The notes under the pieces were generated by a model. That model did not search any database. It was not told where the DNA came from and saw only the letters and a program-made list of their open reading frames with translations. DNA of 64,000 nt from Agathobaculum ammoniilyticum (lineage in GTDB: Bacteria > Bacillota > Clostridia > Oscillospirales > Butyricicoccaceae), in contig NZ_JAOQJE010000002.1 in the NCBI RefSeq assembly GCF_025567315.1, positions 1-64,000 on the forward strand. The letters run 5' to 3'. The number at the start of each line of letters is the position of its first letter. Position 1 is the stretch's first letter. The position numbers were made by a program, and so were the translations under genes. Positions 1-9,423 of the stretch are shown piece by piece.

Positions 1-219
1 GTTGTTGCGGACAACGAAGATCATCTTCGCCATTTCCGCACGGGTAACGGTTGCGTCCGGACGGAAGGAGCCATCGGGGTCGCCCTCGATTACTCCCAGC
101 GCCGTCAGCATGTTCACGGCGTCGGTGGCCTTAATGTCCGCCTCGTCCGTGAACGCCGCACCGGCAAACATGGTGAACGCGCATGCGAACGCCAGTACCA
201 GTGCGAGAACCTTTTTCTG
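1..219 (-). CDS. SLH-domain surface protein, N-terminal part (cut by left edge)
   Basis: Reading leftward, the frame gives a lysine start (KKVLALVLAFACAF), a hydrophobic signal-peptide core and then an SLH repeat (GDPDGSFRPDATVTRAEMAK). SLH repeats anchor exported proteins to secondary cell-wall polymers. The rest lies beyond position 1. No ATG, GTG or TTG lies between the in-frame stop at 247-249 and the signal peptide; an ATC at 220-222 sits just out of frame. The start is therefore unresolved, through either an indel/base error or a non-standard start. It lies downstream of, and parallel to, another SLH gene. Confidence 0.65.
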
Positions 220-373
220 ATGGCGGGCCTGTTCCTGATTTTCCCCTTAATCGCCCCGTTTTCGGCCAAATATCTTCTATTTTGCAACAAATCGAAAAAA
301 ACGCTTTTTCGCCGTTCCCCTGAAAACAGGAAAAGCTTTTTTCTCCTCCTCCCGCAGTTTCCGGCCGCTTTTT

Positions 374-423
374 TACAAAAAGACAGCCCTCCTGCCGCGT
401 CAGTATCCACGGCAGAAAGGCTG
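374..423 (-). terminator. Rho-independent terminator after the WG/SLH gene
   Basis: A 14-bp stem (arms 384-397 and 410-423, with G-T pairs) is followed on the minus strand by a T-rich tail at 374-383. It lies just downstream of the stop at 441 and separates this gene from the edge SLH gene. Confidence 0.7.
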
Positions 424-440
424 CTTTATTCACCTTTTAT

Positions 441-2702
441 TCAGAGCATCGTCAGCAGCTTGGCAAATTCCGCGCGGGTAAAATTACCCGCCGGCTGCAG
501 CGTACCGTCCGCATAGCCCTTGACCAGTCCCTTTTGCATGCACAACGCCACGGCGGCACGGTACTCCGGTGTGATCGTCTCCTGGTCGGAAATGGACGAC
601 AGGAGCTCGTCCGTTTCCGCCTCGTCCGGCAGCGCGCTACCTTTACCGACAAGCAGGTTCGCGAACACCTGCATGGCCTCCTCTCGGCTGATCAGGGCGG
701 TAAAGTCAAGCTCCAGACCATCCAGCAGGCCTGCGGCCTGCATCGCGCTGACATCCTTTGCATACCAAGCGTCCGCGCTGACGCCCTCCAGCACCGTATC
801 CGGCGTCTCGAGCGCCGCGCTCCGCGCGATGGTCGCACACAGCTCTGCGCCTGTGAGCAGGTCGTCCGGCCGGAACAGCCCGTCCGCGTCGCCCTGCATA
901 ACGCCGTCCTGCTTGACCTGCTGAATATACTCCGCGGCCCAATGGCTGTTGGGAACGTCACGGAAGCCGGTCAGGCTGGTCTCGCGAATAAACGGCGTTT
1001 TCAGCGCCTGGTAGCATTCGCCCGACTGATCGACCGCCTCCTGCAGCTGCTCGAATGTGAGCAGGTAACTCTCGGTATAGGCGCGGCGCGTTTCGCTCTC
1101 ATATTCATTATAATAATAGGTCACGCCCTTTGTGCTCATGCGCGGGAAGCTGTACAGGTAAAACGCGTGCGTATCCGGCAGGAGCGCCTTGACCGTTTCC
1201 ACATAGCCGCTCGAAAGAAGATCGTTCAGCCCATACTGCTCGCCCGTGCGGATATCAAACGCCAGGTTATTGTTCCAGACTGACGAGCCCGCGCCCTTTC
1301 CGCTGACGCAGTTCGCCCAAACCACCAGCACGGAACCCTCCAGCGACGCGCCGTAACCGCCTTCGAGCGCCTCATACTCCGCCGACACTGAGGGACCTTC
1401 CAGGAAAAATTTGCGGATGGCCTCATTGATCTTCTTCTGCACATCGGCATCCGGCAGACCGGAGATCTCCGGAAAATCCACGTTCCAGCCATATTCGCTC
1501 CCATCCGCCTGATAGCCGAAAAAGCGCTCGTAATGCACGGTGGTCGCCGTGATGCCCTTGCCGAGATCGAACGAGGTCGGCTGCTCGAACAGCGTCCGCC
1601 CGTCGGAAAGGTTAACATACTTCTGCTTTCCGTCCTGCGTGACGCGCACCACGTTCTCGCTGAGCAGCGTCGGATTTTCCGCATTCTTCAGGCTGGCGAA
1701 ATAGCCGCCGTTCTTTTTGAAAAAGATCAGGCTCCCGTCCGAGGTCCCGTGCCATGCCAGGCCGTAGCGCAGCTCATCAAAGCCGCCGACATAGCTAAGC
1801 GTGCGGTAGGCGATGTTGCCGTTGGCGTCCACCGCCGCGGCCGAGCCGTCCTCGCTACGCGCCGCGTACAGCCCGTCCCCCATATAGGACAGGTAATAGT
1901 AGGTCGGCGGGGTGAGCAGCTTGCCTGTGGTGTCCATCAGCCCCCAACGGTTGGCCTGGCGGACCATGGCGACGCCACCGTGGAATTCCGAGATCGTGTT
2001 ATACAGGAAATCCGTGATATAGCTGCCTCTTTCCAGAGAATACAGCGCCTGATTGGTCCCGTCGGAAAGCACAACCGTATCTGTGCCGAAAATGGTCATA
2101 TAGGACGGGGTGATATGATGCTCCAGCGTGTAAAGGGTCTGCCCCTGCGTGTCGATGGCAAGGTAGGCGCCATCGGTCGTGCGCACCAGCGCGCGGCCGT
2201 TCAGGAAAACGCCTGCGTCGCTGTATTCCCCTTCAAAGGCCGCCGTACCATCCTGCCTGACGTAGGAATACAGGCCGGAGGCCGGGCTTTTGCAGAGCAG
2301 CAGGCCATCCGAAAAGAAATCCAACGCGCCCGCGTAGGAGCCGACCAGCTCCCCCTGCAGGGTGTAGTAAACGCTGTGGTCGGCGTAGCGGTACGCCACC
2401 ATATCTTCGGAAAAATCGACCGACACCGGCGACGCGGTATAAGGGATGACCAGTCTCCCCTCCCGATCGATCACCGCGGTCTGCCACTTTTCATCCTCGA
2501 CCGCGGCCAGGCCGCAGTCCGCGAACTCGCCCGCCTGCGCATAGGCGAACGAGAGTACGGTCCTGCCCTCTTCGTCCAGATAGCCGGATCGGCTCACGCC
2601 GTCGATATCCGTGCGGGTCACGGGGAAGATCGTGCCCGCCGCCGCGGCTCCTATCACCATGATACACGCCACAAACAGGGCGGAAATTGTTTTTTTGAGC
2701 AT
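441..2702 (-). CDS. Secreted WG-repeat / DUF3298-like protein with C-terminal SLH repeats
   Basis: The 753-residue protein starts at ATG 2702 (MLKKTISALFV); an in-frame ATG at 2714 is also possible. It has a signal peptide, then about 350 residues of WG (KWG)-like repeats (for example RWGLMDTTGKLLTPP and DEEGRTVLSFAYAQAGEF). A region near residues 390-570 resembles DUF3298/DUF4163 domains (FPEISGLPDADVQKKINEAI). At least two SLH repeats follow (FRDVPNSHWAAEYIQQ, GYADGTLQPAGNFTRAEFAK). Known SLH biology implies a cell-wall-attached exported protein. The function of the repeat domain is unknown. It has its own promoter upstream and a terminator downstream. Confidence 0.85.
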   Translation of the reverse strand: MLKKTISALFVACIMVIGAAAAGTIFPVTRTDIDGVSRSGYLDEEGRTVLSFAYAQAGEFADCGLAAVEDEKWQTAVIDREGRLVIPYTASPVSVDFSEDMVAYRYADHSVYYTLQGELVGSYAGALDFFSDGLLLCKSPASGLYSYVRQDGTAAFEGEYSDAGVFLNGRALVRTTDGAYLAIDTQGQTLYTLEHHITPSYMTIFGTDTVVLSDGTNQALYSLERGSYITDFLYNTISEFHGGVAMVRQANRWGLMDTTGKLLTPPTYYYLSYMGDGLYAARSEDGSAAAVDANGNIAYRTLSYVGGFDELRYGLAWHGTSDGSLIFFKKNGGYFASLKNAENPTLLSENVVRVTQDGKQKYVNLSDGRTLFEQPTSFDLGKGITATTVHYERFFGYQADGSEYGWNVDFPEISGLPDADVQKKINEAIRKFFLEGPSVSAEYEALEGGYGASLEGSVLVVWANCVSGKGAGSSVWNNNLAFDIRTGEQYGLNDLLSSGYVETVKALLPDTHAFYLYSFPRMSTKGVTYYYNEYESETRRAYTESYLLTFEQLQEAVDQSGECYQALKTPFIRETSLTGFRDVPNSHWAAEYIQQVKQDGVMQGDADGLFRPDDLLTGAELCATIARSAALETPDTVLEGVSADAWYAKDVSAMQAAGLLDGLELDFTALISREEAMQVFANLLVGKGSALPDEAETDELLSSISDQETITPEYRAAVALCMQKGLVKGYADGTLQPAGNFTRAEFAKLLTML

Positions 2703-2736
2703 AGTCATTTCCATCCTTGGATATTATCGTAATTAA

Positions 2737-2765
2737 ATTATAGCGTTTCCTCCCATTTCTCACAA
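2737..2765 (-). promoter_or_regulatory. Sigma-A-type promoter for the WG/SLH gene
   Basis: On the minus strand TTGTGA (2760-2765) and TATAAT (2737-2742) are separated by 17 bp, about 35 bp upstream of the start at 2702. Confidence 0.65.
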
Positions 2766-2968
2766 TAGCAGGCGGAAAAGTGTAACAATCGTGACATAAG
2801 CGGGTATAATGTTACAGGTTTGTTGCAATGCGGCCGTTTTTTCTTTACATCGATATGGCAAGGGATTAAAATAATTCCAGAGTATAAGGCTCCACTGCCC
2901 CATCCGCGCGGTCTTTCGCGGCTCCAACGTAGTGCCTGCCTTTGACCGCTTCAGAGAGGAGAAAAGCC

Positions 2969-3907
2969 ATGCCCATAATCTCGATCGTGGTCCCCTGCTA
3001 TAACGAGGAGGAGGCGCTGCCCCTGTTCTATCAGGAGGCAACCCGTGTTGCCGGGGAAATGTCAGGGATCGATTTTGAATTCGTATTCATCGACGACGGT
3101 TCGCGCGATAATACCCTGTCCGTGCTGCGCCGCCTTGCCGCGGCGGACAGACGCGTGCGGTTCGTATCGTTTTCACGCAATTTCGGTAAGGAGGCCGGCA
3201 TGCTCGCCGGTCTGGAGGCCGCGACGGGCGATTACGTCGCCCTGATGGACGCGGACCTGCAGGACCCGCCCGCCCTGCTGCCCGAGCTGTATCGCGCGGT
3301 CACCGAGGAGGGCTACGACTGCGCCGCCACCCGCCGCACCACCCGCGCAGGCGAGCCTCCCATCCGGTCGTTTTTCGCGCGCCTGTTTTACCGGCTGATC
3401 CATAAAATATCCGACGCGGACATCGTGGACGGCGCGCGCGATTACCGCCTGATGCGGCGCGCCGTGGTGGACGCGATCCTGTCCATGCGCGAGTACAACC
3501 GTTTTTCCAAGGGAATATTCGGCTGGGTGGGCTTCCGCACCAAATGGATCCCGTTCGTCAACGTCGAGCGTGTGGCCGGCGAAACCAAGTGGTCGTTCTG
3601 GAAGCTGTTCCGCTATTCGCTGGAGGGGATCGTGGCTTTCTCGACCGTGCCGCTCGCGCTCGCATCCGTGCTGGGCGTGCTGCTGTGCCTGATCGCGTTC
3701 GTGTTCATCCTGGTGGTGCTGGTCAAGACGCTGGCGTTCGGCGATCCGGTCGGCGGCTGGCCGAGCATGATATGTGTCATTCTGTTCCTCGGCGGCGTGC
3801 AGCTTCTGTGCATCGGCATCCTCGGTCAGTACCTCTCCAAAACCTATCTGGAAACCAAGCGACGGCCGATCTATCTGGTGCGCGAAACGGAGGAAGGCAT
3901 CAAATGA
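2969..3907 (+). CDS. Family 2 glycosyltransferase, GtrB/DPM1-like, with two C-terminal membrane helices
   Basis: The 312-residue protein starts at ATG 2969, chosen because GAGAGGAG lies just before it; a TTG 27 bases upstream has no such site. The N-terminus is a GT-A fold (ISIVVPCYNEEEALPLF, FIDDGSRDNT) with a DAD metal/nucleotide motif (MDADLQDPP). Two hydrophobic segments lie near residues 225-290. The architecture matches enzymes that load a sugar on undecaprenyl phosphate (GtrB, DPM1/ArnC type). It overlaps the next gene, a GtrA-type membrane protein, by 4 bases, the usual partner for flipping such lipid-linked sugars. The sugar cannot be told from sequence. Confidence 0.9.
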   Translation: MPIISIVVPCYNEEEALPLFYQEATRVAGEMSGIDFEFVFIDDGSRDNTLSVLRRLAAADRRVRFVSFSRNFGKEAGMLAGLEAATGDYVALMDADLQDPPALLPELYRAVTEEGYDCAATRRTTRAGEPPIRSFFARLFYRLIHKISDADIVDGARDYRLMRRAVVDAILSMREYNRFSKGIFGWVGFRTKWIPFVNVERVAGETKWSFWKLFRYSLEGIVAFSTVPLALASVLGVLLCLIAFVFILVVLVKTLAFGDPVGGWPSMICVILFLGGVQLLCIGILGQYLSKTYLETKRRPIYLVRETEEGIK

Positions 3908-4317
3908 GCAGGCTGTCCGGCATTATTGACCAAAAGCTCGCCAGATTCCTGATTGTGGGCGTGGTCAACACGCTGGTCGGCACGGCGATCATGTTCGGGC
4001 TGTACAACCTTGCCCACTGCTCCTACTGGGTGTCAAGCGCGGCCAATTACCTGCTGACCAGCATCCTGAGCTTTTTCCTCAATAAATACTTTACCTTCCA
4101 GAGCAGCGAAAGGAGCGCGGGGGAGATCGTCCGCTTCGCGCTCAACATCGCGGCATGCTATCTTTTGGCCTACGGCATCGCCAAGCCGCTGTGCCGCGCA
4201 CTCCTGTCCGGCGTGGCCGCGGGCGTGCGGGACAACGTCTCCATGTTCGCGGGCATGTGCCTGTTTACCGGCTTCAACTACCTTGGGCAGCGGTTTTTTG
4301 CGTTCCGCGGGAAATAA
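3904..4317 (+). CDS. GtrA-family membrane protein
   Basis: A 137-residue protein whose ATG overlaps the stop of the glycosyltransferase (ATGA), so the two are translationally coupled. It has four hydrophobic segments and the GtrA signature pattern (FLIVGVVNTLVGT near the N-terminus, NYLLTSILSFFLNKYFTF, then FTGFNYLGQRFFAF at the end). GtrA proteins are thought to flip or stabilise polyprenyl-phosphate-linked sugars. With its neighbour it probably serves glycosylation of a surface polymer, fitting for a region full of S-layer-type proteins. Confidence 0.88.
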   Translation: MSRLSGIIDQKLARFLIVGVVNTLVGTAIMFGLYNLAHCSYWVSSAANYLLTSILSFFLNKYFTFQSSERSAGEIVRFALNIAACYLLAYGIAKPLCRALLSGVAAGVRDNVSMFAGMCLFTGFNYLGQRFFAFRGK

Positions 4318-4442
4318 GCTTGCAATCCGGCCCGTATTGTGCTACCTTTTTTATAAAGGAGGTCCGCCACGGCGGGCATACCGGTTTCATCCAGAGAGGG
4401 AGCCGGAAAGGCCCTTCTCTGAGAAAAAGAGGAGGGTTTTTT

Positions 4443-5393
4443 GTGAAAAAATGTTTGCTTTCCCTGATTCTGGCCGTGTCTCTGTGCATGGGGTTAACCG
4501 TTCCGGCGTTTGCCGCACAGGCTGGGGACACCACGCTGACCGATATCCACGGCTGGCAGTACACGCTGTCCCAGCCGATCATCGGCACGGAAACCGTGCA
4601 GGACGTTATTGGGGGAGACGAGTTTACCGTGCTTCTCGTTCCTGCCGGCACGGTGCTGACGGTGGATGCGCCGCGCGGCTTCTGTGTCAGCACCTATGAT
4701 GCAACAAGGGGCTGGATCACCACATTTGATCTCCACATCAATACGCTTGCGCTGGAAACCGGCAAGACAGTGATGTGTGTCCAGGACAACGGCGGTGCGT
4801 ATGCCGGCGAGCAGCGAACCGCTTTCCGCGCCGTGGAGCAGGGCGGCTCCACGACCCAGCCCGCACAGGACACGGAAACCGATACCGGCTTTTCCGACGT
4901 AAAGAGCGGCGCCTACTACGCGGACGCAGTTGCCTGGGCTGTTGAGCAGGGCATCACCACCGGCACCAGCGACACCACCTTCTCGCCCGAGGAGCTTTGC
5001 ACCCGCGGCCAGATCATCACTTTCCTGTGGCGCGCGGCGGGTTCGCCCGAACCGGAAAGCATGGCGGGATATTTTGCCGACGTTTCGAAGGACAGCTATT
5101 ATTTCAAGGCTACGCAGTGGGCAAATGAGCAGGATATGACCACCGGAATCGGCTTTGATCCGGACTATTCCTGCACCCGCGCGGATGCGGTGGACTTCAT
5201 GTGGAAAATGGACGGCAAGCCGGAATCGGCCGCGCCCGCCGCTTTCACCGACGTTCCGGACTACTATGCGGACGCGGTGGCTTGGGCGGTTGAGCAGGGC
5301 GTCACCACCGGCACCAGCGATACCACATTCTCCCCGTCCGATACCTGCACCCGCGGCCAGATCGTCACCTTCCTGTACCGCGCATTCGCATAA
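4443..5393 (+). CDS. Small secreted SLH-domain protein
   Basis: The 316-residue protein begins at GTG 4443, behind AGGAGG with 7-base spacing. A signal peptide (VKKCLLSLILAVSLC ... VPAFA) precedes a unique domain of about 110 residues that I do not recognise. Three SLH repeats follow (FSDVKSGAYYADAVAWAVEQ, YFADVSKDSYYFKATQWANE, FTDVPDYYADAVAWAVEQ). The first and third repeats are nearly identical, suggesting recent duplication. It probably binds the cell wall through the SLH part; the exposed domain has no assigned role. Confidence 0.85.
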   Translation: MKKCLLSLILAVSLCMGLTVPAFAAQAGDTTLTDIHGWQYTLSQPIIGTETVQDVIGGDEFTVLLVPAGTVLTVDAPRGFCVSTYDATRGWITTFDLHINTLALETGKTVMCVQDNGGAYAGEQRTAFRAVEQGGSTTQPAQDTETDTGFSDVKSGAYYADAVAWAVEQGITTGTSDTTFSPEELCTRGQIITFLWRAAGSPEPESMAGYFADVSKDSYYFKATQWANEQDMTTGIGFDPDYSCTRADAVDFMWKMDGKPESAAPAAFTDVPDYYADAVAWAVEQGVTTGTSDTTFSPSDTCTRGQIVTFLYRAFA

Positions 5394-5400
5394 AGCAAAC

Positions 5401-5430
5401 GTAAAAAGCGGCCATAAGGCCGCTTTTTAC
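5401..5430. terminator. Bidirectional terminator between SLH gene and integrase
   Basis: The hairpin GTAAAAAGCGGCC / GGCCGCTTTTTAC with a 4-base loop has A and T runs on both sides, so it can serve the rightward SLH gene and the leftward recombinase gene. Confidence 0.85.
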
Positions 5431-5433
5431 GCT

Positions 5434-6489
5434 TTACTGCAGCACGATCGCGGGCGTCGCGCCCTTGGCGATCGAGATCTTCTCCACATAGGGAACATGC
5501 GCGTAAACGTTCGCCGTGGTCGCGATATCCGCGTGGCCCAGCCATTCCTGGATCTGCTTGAGCGAAAAGCCCTGCTGGAGCAGGATGGTCGCAACCGAAT
5601 GGCGCAGGTCGTGGAAGCGGATGCGCGGCAGCGCCGCCTTACGGCATACCCGCTCGAATTCGCGCGAAATATAGTCCGGCCGGAGGGGCGAACCGTCCTC
5701 ATGGCAGCAGACATAGTCGGTCTTGCAGTATTTTTTGCCGTACCGCTTGCGGTTTTCGTTCTGGCGGCGGCGCAGGTCGCTCAGATAGCGCTTGAGTGAG
5801 TCGGAAAGCGGCAGGGTGCGGTAGCTGGACTTGGTCTTGACGCTGTCCGCGTAAATGACCCGCCCGCCCGACTGCACCGCCGTATGGTTGATGACCATAG
5901 TGCGGGCGCGCAGGTCGATCGCGCTCCAGCGCAGGCCCGCGCATTCGCTGCGGCGCAGGCCGTAGGTGGCCGCCAGCACGAACGCCGCCTCGGCCGGCGA
6001 GTGCAGCGCTGCGGCCAGGAATACGTTGATCTGCGTGCGGCTGTATACCTGCCCACGGTATTTGTAGCGCTTGGGCAGCATCACGTTGTCCGACGGGTTG
6101 AGCGGGATGATCTGCAGCGCGACCGCGTATTTCAGGCACTTGTGCATGATGGAGTGGAATTTGACGATCGAGGTCGGCGATAGGCCCTGCGAAAACTTCA
6201 GGTTGACAAAGTCCTGGAAATCCATCGGCCGCGCGGTGGCGAGCGTGGTGCCGCGCGCGGTGAAGAACGGCCGGATGTGCTTTTCAAACGCGTAGCGGTA
6301 GCCGTCCATCGTGTTTTCGCGGACCTGCGTTTTCATCTGGTCGAGCCACTGGTCCATAAAATCCACGAAAGAGGTTTTGGCCTCCTCCGAATAGCGCAGC
6401 CGCATCAGGTCCTCAGGACGCAGCATGAAGTGGATGTAACCGTCCTCCTCATAAATATGCGGCATACCCATAACAGGTGACATGTCCAT
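5434..6489 (-). CDS. Tyrosine recombinase / phage-type integrase
   Basis: The 351-residue protein has an N-terminal core-binding (SAM-like) domain around residues 40-140 and a C-terminal catalytic domain. The catalytic set is visible: Arg in TYGLRRSE, HDLRH, LGHAD and the nucleophile Tyr in NVYAHV near residue 330. A GGAAAGGGG ribosome site precedes ATG 6489. It is a full-length member of the phage-integrase family. No excisionase, other phage genes, tRNA or clear att repeats lie beside it, so it looks like an orphan integrase. Which DNA it recombines is not visible. Confidence 0.9.
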   Translation of the reverse strand: MDMSPVMGMPHIYEEDGYIHFMLRPEDLMRLRYSEEAKTSFVDFMDQWLDQMKTQVRENTMDGYRYAFEKHIRPFFTARGTTLATARPMDFQDFVNLKFSQGLSPTSIVKFHSIMHKCLKYAVALQIIPLNPSDNVMLPKRYKYRGQVYSRTQINVFLAAALHSPAEAAFVLAATYGLRRSECAGLRWSAIDLRARTMVINHTAVQSGGRVIYADSVKTKSSYRTLPLSDSLKRYLSDLRRRQNENRKRYGKKYCKTDYVCCHEDGSPLRPDYISREFERVCRKAALPRIRFHDLRHSVATILLQQGFSLKQIQEWLGHADIATTANVYAHVPYVEKISIAKGATPAIVLQ

Positions 6490-6713
6490 CTTGATAAATC
6501 CCCTTTCCGCTTTTTTGATTGGATTTTATTTTATCACAAAAATTCGTATTTCGTCGAATTTTGTCGGTTTATTATGGATTAAGGGGCAGATGCTTCCATT
6601 TATGTATGATTTTTACATTGTTTAGGGTTCGGCCGCGTTTTCAAAAAATAACAGTACACAAACATTTCTTTTAATGGTAAAATAGGAATAACAATACCGA
6701 AGAGGTGATCGCT

Positions 6714-9287
6714 GTGAAAAGACTGATATCCGCAGTGCTGGCGGCCGCCATGCTGCTGTGCATGCTGCCGGCCGCGCTTGCTGCGTCCGATATCGAAAAC
6801 CACTGGGCAAAAACCTATCTGACCGAGCTGCACGAGCTGGAGATCATCAACCCGTCCTCGTCCGGCCAGTACACGCCGGACCAGCCGATCGCCCGCTGGG
6901 AATTCATGCGCTATATCAACCGAGCGTTTGACTTCACCGAAAAAGCGTCCATCAGCTTTACCGACGTACCCTCCGGCTCCGCTTATTACGACATCGTCGC
7001 CACCGCTGTCTATTACGGCTATATCAACGGCGTGGGCAACAACAAAATGGACCCGCAGGGTACGCTTACGCGCGAGCAGGCCGCAACCATCCTGGGCCGC
7101 CTGCACAAGTATACGCCGGACGCCGATCCGGACGACATGACGTTTTCGGACAAATCCGCGGTAAGCAGCTATGCCCGCGCATACGTCGCCGAGGCGGTCG
7201 CGCTCAAGTACATCAACGGCTATCCCAACGGCACCTTTAAGCCGCAGGGTACCATCACCCGCGGCGAGATCGCCAAGATCCTATATTATTTTCTCGGCAC
7301 CTCCCTGCATAAGGAGGGCGGCAGCTACACTGGCGCGGATCTGGACAGCGTTACCGACAACGTCTCCATCACCCGGCCCTGCACCCTGTCCAACGCAACC
7401 ATCGACGGCAACCTCTATATCACCGAGGGGGTTGGTGCCGGAAGCGTGACCCTGCAGAATGTCACGGTGGAGGGCAGGATCATCGTCTCCGGCGGCTCGG
7501 TCGTGCTGAACGGCGTGTCCGCGCTCGACCTGACCGTTTCCAGCCCCTGCGACCAGACGCTCTCCGTCACCTGCTCGGGCAACACCAGCATCGCGCATAC
7601 TGAGGTGCAGTCGGACGCCATGCTGTATGAAAGCGGCCTGGGCATCAGCGCAGGCGGCCTCTCCGATCTGGACGTCAACGGCGAAAACCTTTCGCTGACG
7701 CTGGACGCCGCACTCTGGGACGTCAACGTCAAGCAGGCCTGCACCATCCTCACGACCGGCAGCACCACGATCGACAGCCTGACCGCGGACGGCAAGGTCA
7801 CGCTCACCGGCGGCGGCTCGGTACAGAAGGCCGCGCTCAACGTCAGCGGGTGCGACCTGGTGATGGAGCCCTCCACTGTCGAGCTGGCCAGCGGCGTGAC
7901 CGCGACCATCGCCGGAGAGAGCGTGCAGTCCTCCAACAGCATTTCCATCTCCCCCGCCGCGCTGACGTTCGACGCCGGCAACGCGGATTCCATCGCCCAT
8001 TCCTATGACTTTACCTTCAACGCGGATAAGGACGACCTGGTCCGCATCACCGTGGATGGCGACACGCTCACGCTCGGCGAGGATTACAACCTGCTGACCG
8101 ATAAAAACGGCATCCGCATTTACAAGACCTATCTCACCACGCTCGAGGCCGGCACCTATACGGCCAAGCTCACGTTCTCGGACCGCTCGACCGCCGCGCT
8201 CACTATCATCACGAGCAATTCCGGCCAGATGGCGGTCAGCCCTTCGCAAATCACGTTTGACAAATACGAGGAATCCGCGGGCTACGCCAATGTGCCGCTC
8301 ACGGTCTCCACACCGGCCGGCGTGACGCTCAGCAGCATCAAGCTCGGCAGCACAGTACTCGAACGCGGCACGGACTACACCTACAACACCTCCACCGGCC
8401 AGGTGGTGCTGATGGCCGAAACGCTCGCCAAAAAGAGCAAGGGTTCGTACACCATCAGCTTCGTACCCAGCAAGGGTTCGACCACCACCTGCTCTCTGAC
8501 CATCACGGACTCCAAGCCGGTCAACAAGATCGCGCCGGAGGAGGTCGATTTTGACGCGAACACCAGCTCCGGCGGCTACCGCGATATCGCCGTCACCCTG
8601 ACGCCCGCCAACGGCGCGGAGCTGCGCAGGATCCGCTGCAATAACAAGGAGCTGGAGGAGGACTGGCAGTATAAGGTCAGCGGCAACCAGGTCACGCTGA
8701 ACAAATCCGCGATTTCCGAATTTGCGGAAAAGGGCGCGTCCTATGCGGATTTCACCTTCGTCATGTCGAACGGCCAGAACCCCACGCTCCGCGTCAACTA
8801 TGTCACCACCTATGCGCTGACCGCGAGCGTCGTGGACGACCTCGGCCTGCCGATCGAGGGCGCGTCCGTCACCTTTACGCCTGCGGACTCCGCCACCGGC
8901 ACGGCCACCCAGACCGCCACCACAGACGAGGACGGCAAAGCCACCGTATACGTCAAGCGCGGCTCCTATACGCTGACCGCGGCGCATGAGCGCTTTACCG
9001 AATCGATCTCGCAGACAACGAGCGTATCCTCCTCCCGCACGGTCAAGATGACCGGCGAGATACTGGAAAACGTGCAGGTTGTCGTCACCAACAAATACGG
9101 CGCCATGCTGTCGGGCGCGGTCGTTTCGATCGGCGGCAAGGCGGCCACCACCGGCGCGGACGGCGTTGCCTCGTTCAGCCTCCGCCGCGACAATTATGTC
9201 ATCCAGGTCTCCTGCAGCGGCTATACCACAACGACCAAACCCATCACAGTCACCGGCAGTATCCGCACACAGGTGCAGCTTGAGTGA
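6714..9287 (+). CDS. Large SLH protein with X2-like modules and carboxypeptidase-regulatory-like repeats
   Basis: The 857-residue protein starts at GTG 6714 behind AGAGGTGA. After a signal peptide (VKRLISAVLAAAMLLCMLP) come three SLH repeats (about residues 25-190). A beta-rich repetitive region follows (190-400), then three tandem modules of about 95 residues resembling CBM_X2/X2 domains (each with an S/APxxxTFD start and GTYTAKLTFS or GSYTISFVPS end). Two carboxypeptidase-regulatory-like beta domains (about 700-857) end the protein. This is a typical cell-wall-anchored, extended surface protein. No catalytic domain is seen, so adhesion or structure is likely. Confidence 0.88.
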   Translation: MKRLISAVLAAAMLLCMLPAALAASDIENHWAKTYLTELHELEIINPSSSGQYTPDQPIARWEFMRYINRAFDFTEKASISFTDVPSGSAYYDIVATAVYYGYINGVGNNKMDPQGTLTREQAATILGRLHKYTPDADPDDMTFSDKSAVSSYARAYVAEAVALKYINGYPNGTFKPQGTITRGEIAKILYYFLGTSLHKEGGSYTGADLDSVTDNVSITRPCTLSNATIDGNLYITEGVGAGSVTLQNVTVEGRIIVSGGSVVLNGVSALDLTVSSPCDQTLSVTCSGNTSIAHTEVQSDAMLYESGLGISAGGLSDLDVNGENLSLTLDAALWDVNVKQACTILTTGSTTIDSLTADGKVTLTGGGSVQKAALNVSGCDLVMEPSTVELASGVTATIAGESVQSSNSISISPAALTFDAGNADSIAHSYDFTFNADKDDLVRITVDGDTLTLGEDYNLLTDKNGIRIYKTYLTTLEAGTYTAKLTFSDRSTAALTIITSNSGQMAVSPSQITFDKYEESAGYANVPLTVSTPAGVTLSSIKLGSTVLERGTDYTYNTSTGQVVLMAETLAKKSKGSYTISFVPSKGSTTTCSLTITDSKPVNKIAPEEVDFDANTSSGGYRDIAVTLTPANGAELRRIRCNNKELEEDWQYKVSGNQVTLNKSAISEFAEKGASYADFTFVMSNGQNPTLRVNYVTTYALTASVVDDLGLPIEGASVTFTPADSATGTATQTATTDEDGKATVYVKRGSYTLTAAHERFTESISQTTSVSSSRTVKMTGEILENVQVVVTNKYGAMLSGAVVSIGGKAATTGADGVASFSLRRDNYVIQVSCSGYTTTTKPITVTGSIRTQVQLE

Positions 9288-9301
9288 CGGCTATACCGGA
9301 A

Positions 9302-9340
9302 CAACAACGCCGCCCGGCGCAGGCTGGGCGGCGTTTGTTA
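9302..9340 (+). terminator. Terminator after large SLH gene
   Basis: A GC-rich hairpin (ACGCCGCCC / GGGCGGCGT) is followed by TTTGTTATTT, 15 bases after the stop of the SLH gene. Confidence 0.8.
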
Positions 9341-9348
9341 TTTCCCAA

Positions 9349-9380
9349 AACGAAAGGCCGGTTTATCCGGCCTTTCGTTT
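9349..9380. terminator. Second, bidirectional terminator between convergent genes
   Basis: The hairpin AACGAAAGGCCGG / CCGGCCTTTCGTT lies between the converging SLH gene and MBL hydrolase gene. Confidence 0.75.
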
Positions 9381-9423
9381 GTCCTGACAAGGGACTGGTA
9401 TAAAGAGAAGAAAAGAAGTTCGT

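Noticed and set aside
7281..8987. 568-codon open frame opposite the large SLH gene
   Set aside because: Arg/Gly/Asp-rich translation typical of a shadow frame; the plus-strand SLH protein has clear domains, signal peptide and ribosome site.
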